From the NCBI GenBank assembly GCA_023548195.1, contig JAJHZJ010000756.1, positions 558,001 through 622,000 of the forward strand: a stretch of 64,000 nt of DNA, written 5' to 3'. A program made the translations under genes and the position numbers. The notes below the pieces were generated by a model that worked only from the letters and a program-made list of their open reading frames with translations, had not been told where the DNA came from and searched no databases. Source of the stretch: Bettongia penicillata ogilbyi. Its lineage: Eukaryota; Chordata; Mammalia; Diprotodontia; Potoroidae. Below, piece after piece: positions 56,589-64,000 of the stretch. Every line of letters begins with the position of its first letter. Position 1 is the stretch's first letter.

Positions 56589-57747
56589 AACATTAATTTT
56601 GTTTTCAGAATTCATTTTCATAAGATTTTGAGTCTTAATTTTCTCCCCCTCCCCTTGTCTATTCTCAAGATGGCATGCAATCTGATATAGGCCATATACA
56701 TACAATATTAAACATATTCACACATTTGTGATGTTGTAAAGAAGAATTTAGAACCAAAGAGAAAAACCAAGAGCAAGAAAAAAAGTTAAAGTAGTATGTT
56801 TTGATTTGCATTCAGACTCTATAGTTCTTTCTCTGGATATGGATAGCATTTTCCATCAGGAGTTTTTAGAAATTGTCTTGGATCATTGCATTGAAGAGCT
56901 AAGTCTATCAAAGTTGGTCATCATACAAGATTGCTGTTACTGTGTACAATGTTCCTCTGGTTCTGCTCAATTCACTCAGCATCAGTTCATGTAGGTCTTT
57001 CCAGGTTTTTCTGAAGTCAGGCTGCTCATCATTTCTTATGGAACAATAGTATTCCACTGCATTCATATACCACAGCTTGTCCAGCCACTCCCCAAATGAT
57101 GGGCATCCCCTTGATCTCCAGTTCTATGCCACCACAAAAAGTGTTTCTATAAATATTTTTGTACATATTGTAACAGCAGCCACACTGGCATACCTATGAT
57201 GGCTTCTAACACAGAGTCTTAGATCTACTTTGCTAGGAAAGATAGCTGTTTAAGGGGTCAAAAATCTTTTTTAATTACATTCATTAGTTCAGGGGGAAAG
57301 TCAGCATCCTGAACTTTAGAGAAAAAACAGAAAATATAAGCAGAGAAATAAAGACCAACAGATAGGACAGGGTTCTATTGCCTGAATCAAAGCAATATTG
57401 CTATACACGTTACACACATTCCTGGATCAAGAGAGCCTTTACATCTGAGCAATTACGTCTGAACATATGACTACTCAGAGTCTTGACCAGAGAATGACAA
57501 GGTCTCATAACTGAACACCCAAAGTAAAATACTAGCCTCAAAGTATATATACACTTCTCAGAGTCAGAAGGTATCAAACTCTCATGATTCAGTGCCTAAT
57601 TAGAAATTAGCAAAAGGTGTGAAAGCCTTTCTACCTGAAAACTTCCCCTGAGTAACCTTCCTTTAATAGGCTCCATATGAGGTCTGTTAATGGGCAGGGA
57701 AAATCTTAGATCCCATTAACATTACACACATGGGTCCTTTTCCCATT
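56589..57747 (-). mobile_element. L1 3' end inserted in the plus-strand L1
   Basis: Minus-strand L1 3' UTR and ORF2 tail ('gaacaatagtattccactgc', 'cttgtccagccactccccaa' in forward reading). Flanked by GAAAATTTTTTT (56577-56588) and GAAAAAATTTTTT (57748-57760), a probable target duplication. It is itself split by the LTR at 57169-57726: the L1 phrase 'tttttgtaca...cacatgggtcc' is interrupted there. Confidence 0.7.
57169..57726. mobile_element. Solo LTR candidate
   Basis: 558 bp bounded by TGTAACAG and ACATTACA (TG...CA with a short inverted repeat TGTAA/TTACA). It interrupts L1 3' sequence. Flanks are CATAT (57164-57168) and CACAT (57727-57731), one mismatch. An AATAAA-type signal near 57346 and a TATA-like 'gtatatatacac' near 57544 do not settle the orientation. 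Confidence 0.65.
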
Positions 57748-58794
57748 GAAAAAATTTTTTCTATTAAGTTTCTATAATAAAATCCTCATTTCTCAAATAT
57801 ATAAGGAACTGTGCAAATTTATAAGAATAAAAGCCATTTTCCAATTAGGAAATGGTAAAGTGATATTCCTGGGCAATTTTTAGAGGAAGAAATGAAAGCT
57901 ATCAGTAAGCATGAAAAAAATGCTCTAAATCACTAATAATTCAAAAAATTAAAACAATTCAGAGGCACCATCTCACATTTATCAGATTGGCTAAGATAAC
58001 AGAAAAGGAAAATGATAAATGATGGAGGGCATTTGGAAAAATAGGTACACTAGTGTATTTTTGGTGGAACCGTGAACTAGTCTAATCATTCTAGAAAGCA
58101 ATTTGGAACTATGCTCAAAAACCTATTAAATTATGCATGCCCTTTGATCCAGCTGTATCACTATTATGCCCCCAAAATGATCAAAGAAAAAGGAAATGGA
58201 GGCACATGTACAAAAATATTTCTAGCAGCTGTTTCTGTGGTGGAAAATTATTGGAAATTGAGGGGATTCTCGTTAATTGGGGATCTTTCTTTCCTTACAT
58301 AAACCAATGCAAAATGACATTAGCAGAATCACAAGAATAGTTGTCACAGTAGCAAGAATGTAAAGATAATCAACTGTCAAAGACACACTGATCAACACAG
58401 TGACCCACCATAATTCCAAAGGGCTAATGATGAAAAATGCTGTCCACCTGCAGATAGAACACTGATGGACTCAATATGAGGATTTAAGCATTTTTTTCTC
58501 TGTTTTCCCTTTTCCTGGAACATGGCTAATCCAGTAATTTGTTTTTCATGACTTCATATTAGTAATGGGTTTTGTATTTCTTTGATATTTGATCTTAGAA
58601 CTAATGGGGAACTATGGGAGTTTGTTGGATAGATAAGTGGTAAAATCAGACCTTCATTTTTGACAGATTACATAATGATAAAGGAGAAAAGTTGGGAAAA
58701 TAGAACAGGGAAGGGAGTGAGGAGAAGAAGAGAATTTGCAACTGAAAATAAAATTGAATAAAAAAAGAAAAATGAAAGAAGGGCTCACAAATGA

Positions 58795-59385
58795 ACTCAA
58801 ATGCTCAAGTGGATTTGTAACCTCATTGATTTGGGAGCTTCCTCCAATGACTCAGGTCAAAACTCATGACTACCTATCCTGTTTGATGTTTATCCATATT
58901 CTTCCAAAAGTTTACTCCAGGGCGTACATCCAACATACCGGAGGCTTCCTTGATCTTTCCCATCATTTGGGAGGTACAAGTATAGTCATTATGCCATCTG
59001 CCTGTCATTCTTCAACATTACCAAATATCCAGCCCATCCTCTTTTACTATCATACAATTCCTTGATGACATTTTTCAGTCTTGCTCTTTCTTAGAGTTTC
59101 TCATTAGTTACATATTGTAGCCTGATCATATCCTCCATGTACATCTCCATGTTCTCTATAAGGAGTTTATCATTAGGTCTTTGGAAATAGTAATGTCCCA
59201 CATTGCACTGCCATATAACAATACTGGCAAATTTTTAGATGAGTTTTTGTTCTCATTGGAAGCTCAGTCAATAAGAGAGATTTGGCAAGCAATTCTGTCT
59301 GCCTTCCCCCTCCTGTTTGACTCTGGACTCAGCTCATTGCCCATCTGCATTGTCTACCCCAGATACATAAACGTGGAGCATATCT
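58795..59385 (-). pseudogene. RTE-type LINE, C-terminal ORF remnant
   Basis: On the minus strand the C-terminal tail of an RTE (BovB-clade) polyprotein is readable with stops. 'DMIRLQYVTNEKL' (about 59130-59095) is followed by 'ERARLKNVIKELYDSKRGWA' (59090-59030), 'DGKDQGSLRYVG' (58965-58930) and 'CTPWSKLLEEYG' (58928-58895). This RWAGH-type tail following RT is typical of RTE elements. RTE is the LINE whose 3' end is shared by the SINEs at 33350, 43869, 62108 and 62648, so it is the likely source of their mobility. The copy is dead. Confidence 0.7.
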
Positions 59386-59444
59386 ATGGTAAATTCATAT
59401 TGAAATCTGGGCAATATGGAATTGTATTTATCAGATTGTGCCCA

Positions 59445-59705
59445 GGAACTGTATGAATCTAAAAACAGAGCACTCATGGCAAAAATAAAGACAGACCTAA
59501 ATAATTTGAGAAATATTAATCACTCATGGATGGACTGAAGCAACATAATAAAAATAATACCTAATTAAATTTACTTATTTAGTGCTATACCAAACTACCA
59601 AAGAATTATTTTATTTAGACAAAAAAACACAAAATTCATATGGAGAGAAAAAAGTGGAAAATATCAGGAATATAATGAAAAATGGGAAGGAAGAAAGGGA
59701 GTCCC
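59445..59705 (+). repeat. L1 ORF2 fragment (post-RT)
   Basis: 'gcccaggaactgtatgaatc', 'aaagacagacctaaataatt', 'actcatggatggactgaagc', 'attcatatggagagaaaaaa': the region following the RT domain. Confidence 0.7.
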
Positions 59706-59714
59706 TTCAATTTC

Positions 59715-60055
59715 TCTCATGCTTTTTTAAAGGGTTTTTTATTTGTTGTTTCTGAGTTTTTTTAAATGAATATTCAGTTCATCAATCCTCTCCTTTTCTA
59801 TTTTGTCAGCGTATGTTTTTAAGAATATAATTTTCTCCCCAAGGACAGCTTTAGGTACATTCCAAAAATTCTGGTAAGTAGCTTCATCATTATTGTCTTT
59901 TCACATTACTCATTTCTATGGTTTGTTCTTATAACCACTCCTTATTTAAGGACTTCATTATTAAATCTCCATTTGGATCTGTTATTGGTTTGTTTGGACT
60001 CCCAGAATTGATTAATTAATATTTTTATTGTATTATGTCAATATTCTCTTAATTG
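59715..60055 (-). repeat. L1 ORF2 fragment (between endonuclease and RT), inverted
   Basis: Complement of 'agaatataattttctcccca', 'gtacattccaaaaattctgg', 'aaatctccatttggatctgt'. The corresponding part of the long L1 is near 8560-8800. It abuts the plus-strand ORF2 fragment. Confidence 0.65.
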
Positions 60056-60084
60056 CCAAATCGAATGGCATGTTTTTAAACCTC

Positions 60085-60290
60085 ATTCTTCTCATTCTCT
60101 CTGCAGCTTTTGACTCTTGATCCCCTTCTCCTTCTGGATATTCTCTCCTCACTAGGTTTTTTGTGATACTACTCTCCTAGTTATTCTGTCTATCTGACCA
60201 CCCTTCATCCTTTCTTGAATATCCTTTGTTGGCTTTTCATCTATATCACAATCCTTATCCTTACAGCTAGTTAGTGTGAACTCCATTTCT
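60085..60290 (+). repeat. L2 LINE RT fragment
   Basis: 'cattctctctgcagcttttg', 'ctggatattctctcctcact', 'ctgaccacccttcatccttt'. Overlaps in family coordinates with 48395-48480. Confidence 0.65.
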
Positions 60291-61134
60291 GCTGGCCCTA
60301 CTGTTTTGTTTTATGTTTTCTATAAAAGTCTCTCCAGTTTTCTTTGTTTAGATTTGATGCACAGTTTGGCTTAGCCCACCATGGTGGATATTCAGACATT
60401 GCAGTTTGTGCACTGAGTTTACTCCTGGGAAATTTGTCCTCTAGTTAGAGGAGGGTTGGTTTTCTTATACTTAATTGAAAGTTAAACACCCCACATTCCA
60501 GTGATTATGCTCATTATAGTTATTGAAATTATAGCTTCTGTTTCTGCTTGTGGAGAGGAGGGCTACCAATTTGATGACTAGCCCCCAACTGGCCTTTTAG
60601 GGAAGCCAAGAGTTCCCTAAAAGGGAAACATGAACAGAATTAAGTGTGGGACAGGGCATTTATTTCTATTAACAAAAAAAAAGAATTCCTAAGTGTAAAA
60701 GAAGCACAGAGCTGATTAACACAATGACTAAAATAGAATTCAGTCACTTAACATGGAATCAATCTGTCCATATAAATGCAGTTACAATCATCTGGGAGGC
60801 TAAAATTTAATCCTAATCAGTATACAAAGAAATTTTATAATTCTGGTAATCACATATTTTTTTTATTTTACATACACACTGCACTGTCTAACCACTCCCA
60901 ACACTTGTCTTGGCCAGTTGGGGGACAATCCTTATTTTGGCAGCCACCCTCTCCTGGAGACACTTCCTTGTTGTCAGCGTGACTACGCTGGGAACTCTGC
61001 AGCTATAACACTTAGCCTCATACCTTCCTGGTTTCTTCTAGTAGTGATTTAGAGCTAACAGGCTCACCCTTTAAGATGATGAGTTCCCTAATTGGTCATT
61101 GAGCTGGAAGAACTGACTGGATAAACCATAATTT
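60291..61134. other. Unassigned, with a perfect hairpin
   Basis: No gene is supported. The composition differs from the LINE DNA around it, and parts (60870-61060) could be LTR-derived, but I cannot show termini. Confidence 0.4.
60593..60624. other. Perfect 12-bp inverted repeat (8-nt loop)
   Basis: Arms CCTTTTAGGGAA (60593-60604) and TTCCCTAAAAGG (60613-60624) around GCCAAGAG. Confidence 0.9.
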
Positions 61135-61265
61135 TGCTTTGGAAGGAGACAGAGATAATCTAGTCTAGTCCACTAATGTTGCAGATGGAGAAATTGAGGA
61201 CCCAGAGAGATTTATTTACACAAGATCATGCAGCTAGTAAGTAGCAAAGTCAGAATTTGAAACCA
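61135..61265. repeat. MIR-like SINE fragment
   Basis: 'agataatctagtctagtcca', 'gcagatggagaaattgagga', 'gcagctagtaagtagcaaag'. Confidence 0.65.
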
Positions 61266-61394
61266 AGTAATCTATAAATTTGTTACAAAAGTCACCAACT
61301 TAACTCCATGTTTCCAATACAATTGAGTAATGTTTCAAAGTTACTGATATCTGCCAGTTTGGTTGTGTTATCTACTGGGCTGACATTTAAGTCT

Positions 61395-61965
61395 GACAAA
61401 ATGTTTTATATACATGATCTCATTTGACTCTTAAAATAACCTTGTGAGTGAGATATTTAGAAGAGAACAGATTCAGAAGCGACATTGGGACTGCTTTTAA
61501 GTATTTGAATGCATGTGGAAGAGGAATTATATTGGGCATATTTTGTTCTAGAAGAACAAGGTTGAAGTTACAAGAAGGAAAATTTAGGCTTGATGTCAGG
61601 AAAAAAGACTTCTTAATCATTATAAATATGAAAAAATGAAATAGAATACCTTGAGAGGTGGAGGGTATTACTTCATTAGGGGTCTTCAAGCAAAGGCTGG
61701 ATTATCACTTGTCATCAATGTTATAGGAAGGATTCTTTGGGGAGTGGGTTGGACTAGATAATTGCTGAAGTGTTCTCCAGTTCTAAAATCTGTGATTCTA
61801 GGTATTGTTATCCTTCTTTCACAGATGAGGAAACTGAATCACAGAGAGATTAAATCTTTTTTCTTATGGTCCCACATCTACCAAATATCAAAATTAGGAT
61901 TCAAGTTTAAATCTCTTCTGATTCAAGTCTAATTAATTTCCACTATACCACAATTAGACTTATTC
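61395..61965. repeat. MIR-like SINE split by a CR1/L3 3' end
   Basis: Outer parts 61395-61457 ('catgatctcatttgactctt') and 61800-61965 ('cacagatgaggaaactgaat', 'ttaatttccactatacca') are adjacent in an intact SINE. Confidence 0.6.
61458..61799 (+). repeat. CR1/L3 LINE 3' end
   Basis: 'ggtcttcaagcaaaggctgg', 'gttggactagataattgctg', 'ttctaaaatctgtgattcta': the usual CR1-type terminus. A 63-codon open frame here is part of the repeat. Confidence 0.65.
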
Positions 61966-62107
61966 TGTATAATTTCAGAGGCCAGATTATGACTAATTGT
62001 TGAAATGTATAGGGAAGAAGGTTGTAGCTGAATATAAGAATTAGTTGAACTGTCCAAAAATAGATTAGGGTGCTTGATGAGGTCAAGAGTTTAATGGATT
62101 CAAGAAA

Positions 62108-62252
62108 AGACTGGATGTCCATCTGGATGGCTCAGGAGAACAAAGTGAGCCTGGTGACCTGTACAGTCCTCCCTCCCTCAAATCAAAGTCAAGTTTAAGC
62201 CACGTCTTTATCCTGATGTCATGGTCCTCTTCGAGAACGAGGGACAAACAAC
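62108..62252 (+). repeat. 5'-truncated SINE with RTE-type tail
   Basis: 'gatggctcaggagaacaaag', 'aatcaaagtcaagtttaagc', 'atcctgatgtcatggtcctc', 'ttcgagaacgagggacaaac'. Confidence 0.8.
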
Positions 62253-62647
62253 CTGTGAGTGAGTAGCAGCTCCTCTCCTCTCCTTTCCTCTTCATTCCTG
62301 TTCTCTGGTGTTCTACCCAGGGGAAGGTACACACCATGGTCAAAAGCTGCGTTTTATCCATTGGGTTTACCTCTCTACATTTCTTGCTCAAAGGTCAAGC
62401 CTTGGATCCAATTCACTCTGGAGCTCATAGACTGGACAAGTCCCCACCCATCTAGCACAGGTGAATGTAATTACTAAATAGTAATTGTTTCTCTTTCACC
62501 TAGGAACCTTCCCAAATTGATTTTTTTTTTATTAAAATTGTTGTTACTTGAGTAACAACTTAAAGAAGGCTTTTCACTGAATAGGTGTATCTCACTCAAA
62601 GTGAGAATGTGATAAGATCTTAGCCTGAAAGGGCAGGGTCTCACATT

Positions 62648-62835
62648 GTATCCTGGGCCATCTCCAGTCATCCTGATGAATATAAGGCCACTGGATCCAG
62701 ATGGCTCAGGAGCAGAAAGTGAGGTTGGTGACCTTGCACAGCCCCCTCTCACTCAAATCAAAGTCAACTGCAAATCATGTCATCATCCTGATGTCATGGT
62801 CTTCTTCGAAAATCAAGGATAAAAACAACAAGGAT
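62648..62835 (+). repeat. 5'-truncated SINE with RTE-type tail (second copy)
   Basis: 'agtcatcctgatgaatataa', 'gaggttggtgaccttgcaca', 'gatgtcatggtcttcttcga', 'ggataaaaacaacaag'. Same family as 33350 and 62108. Confidence 0.8.
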
Positions 62836-64000
62836 GTTCATCTATTATGGAACAGGCCATGGAGCTAGATTATTTCCAAGGTTCCTTACAACTCCAAGAT
62901 TCTATATTCTATAGGTAACAGGACTTTGAAGACCTCAGTGCTTTGACATGAAGGAACTTCAACACAAAGGTGTAAATAAGCAAGGCTAGCAAAAATATGT
63001 TGGAAAATATGGGTCAGGAATAAGGAATGAAAAAGAATAAAGACTTGGAGACTATTAAGAAGCATCATATATATATGTATACACATCTTAAATATATATG
63101 TCTTAAATACTTTGATGTAAAAAGAATTAAATGAGCTAGACAGACATGGCATGCAGTAAATAACATCACTGAAAATGCATATATTTTAATGCCATAAAAT
63201 AACTCATTACTTATTTCAGACTGTCTATATACAATAACTCCCCCCCAAATTGCTAGAGTCAAAATTAATACTAAGATAGAAAAAAGGATAAAATAAGAGA
63301 AAGATGTACTCTGAAATTAAAACAACTCTAAATTGACCTTTTAAATAAGATACTGATGTGGAAAAATGGAATGTGGGTAGATGAAAGGACACTGAAACCA
63401 ATTACAATAATTTTATATTTAGCCAATGTAAATCAGCTGCCATAATGGAGAGAACAAAAGGGCCTAAAAAGTCAACAAATTTTTACTTAGCAAATATACA
63501 TTTCTTTCCAAATAGAAGGATATGGCATCCCTATTTAGAATACAATTTGTAAAATATTAATGAAAACTTCTGAAAGATTATAAATCATATAGCCTCTTCA
63601 AACAGAGAGAAGCAGTTAGAGGCAAAACCATTTTCAGAAAGCATGGTGAGAGATCCAACTAAGTAAAGTCATCCTTAGACCATTTCTGGATAAAGTTAGG
63701 AAAAGAAATATATAAAAGATGGAAAATACCTGCAAAGAATTTTCTTTCTCTTTATTTATAAACAATCACCTTATAGAGACGTTCTTGGACTTTAACATCA
63801 TAGTAGAACCTTGCCCAATTGGGTAGCAGGCAGAGATATGAGTCCTTCCGGTGGGAGGTGACTGGGGGGCAACTGGCAGAGATGTGTTGCCACCCCCACC
63901 CACCAAAACATCTAATTCCTATAGCATAATACCTAATAAGCAGATCACCAACTCACTTATTCCTTCATGGCTACTGTGATAGGGAAGAAAAGGATAGTAA
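62836..64000. other. No gene recognised
   Basis: AT-rich. A short (TA)-rich patch at 63068-63100 and a C-run at 63240. Near 63826-63890 a phrase 'ggcagagatatg/ggcagagatgtg' occurs twice around a G-rich stretch. Nothing codes. Confidence 0.45.

Larger units (their letters stand above)
56175..58790 (+). mobile_element. Old L1 (ORF2 tail and 3' UTR) carrying nested insertions
   Basis: Two parts of one plus-strand L1: 56175-56588 (ORF2: 'gtatttgataaatcccaaga', 'aaactaggcatagaccaact', 'ataaagggtgatattataag') and 57748-58790 (ORF2 tail: 'aattgaggggattctcgtta'; 3' UTR: 'aacatggctaatccagtaat', 'gaatttgcaactgaaaata'). An A-rich end lies near 58757-58770. Between them sits the minus-strand L1 at 56589-57747. 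Confidence 0.75.

Overview
The window is vertebrate nuclear DNA and almost certainly comes from a marsupial. It is AT-rich and intron-less in appearance, and it is packed with interspersed repeats: LINE-1 (L1) copies, ORF1-only 'half-L1' (HAL1-like) copies, tRNA-headed SINEs ending in RTE/BovB-like tails, CORE-SINE/MIR pieces, older L2 and CR1/L3 LINE fragments, and solo LTRs. No bacterial operon, CRISPR array or tRNA gene is visible. All family names are recognised from memory of typical sequences. None comes from a database search.

Layout. 1-1.8 kb: SINE pieces. 1.86-13.7 kb: an LTR with a primer-binding-site-like sequence, an unassigned stretch, then minus-strand LINEs: HAL1 copy D (3.73-6.13 kb), a long L1 (6.13-12.18 kb) carrying a solo LTR with a 6-bp target duplication, and an L1 3' end. 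A second LTR piece of the first family lies at 13.5 kb. 13.7-21.4 kb: HAL1 copies A and C (plus), then the 5' half of a minus-strand LINE (H). 21.4-25.4 kb: SINEs and an L1 endonuclease remnant. 25.4-28.1 kb: an L1 with most of ORF2 deleted and a long (CT)n. 28.8-32.5 kb: HAL1 copy B (minus), the inverted partner of A. 33.3-40.6 kb: a SINE, an old L1 ORF2 interrupted by HAL1 copy E, then HAL1 copy J. 41.3-42.7 kb: the only CpG-rich, promoter-like segment, with a candidate first coding exon. 42.7-49 kb: SINEs, a large TG/TA microsatellite, CR1/L3 and L2 remnants. 49.3-58.8 kb: an older L1/HAL1 composite, HAL1 copy G and a three-layer nest (L1, L1, LTR). 58.8-64 kb: RTE, L1, L2, CR1 and SINE fragments.

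The most distinctive theme is the ORF1-only LINEs. At least seven copies have an L1-type 5' end, one ORF1 (coiled coil, RRM, C-terminal domain), then a spacer and 3' UTR with no ORF2. Copies C, E and G are about 2.8 kb and closely alike. A and B are about 3.6 kb and share an extra 3' segment of roughly 0.9 kb. E has target-site duplications that are exact, while those of B, D and G carry mismatches. This fits RNA-mediated mobilisation in trans by L1 ORF2 protein. Every LINE ORF here is disrupted, so all are annotated as pseudogenes.

The only candidate host-gene sequence is an 18-codon first exon at 41620-41674 (plus), overlapping a YY1-type motif in a promoter with ETS-, ZNF143-, RFX-, Sp1- and E-box-like sites. 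I do not recognise the gene and could not identify later exons.
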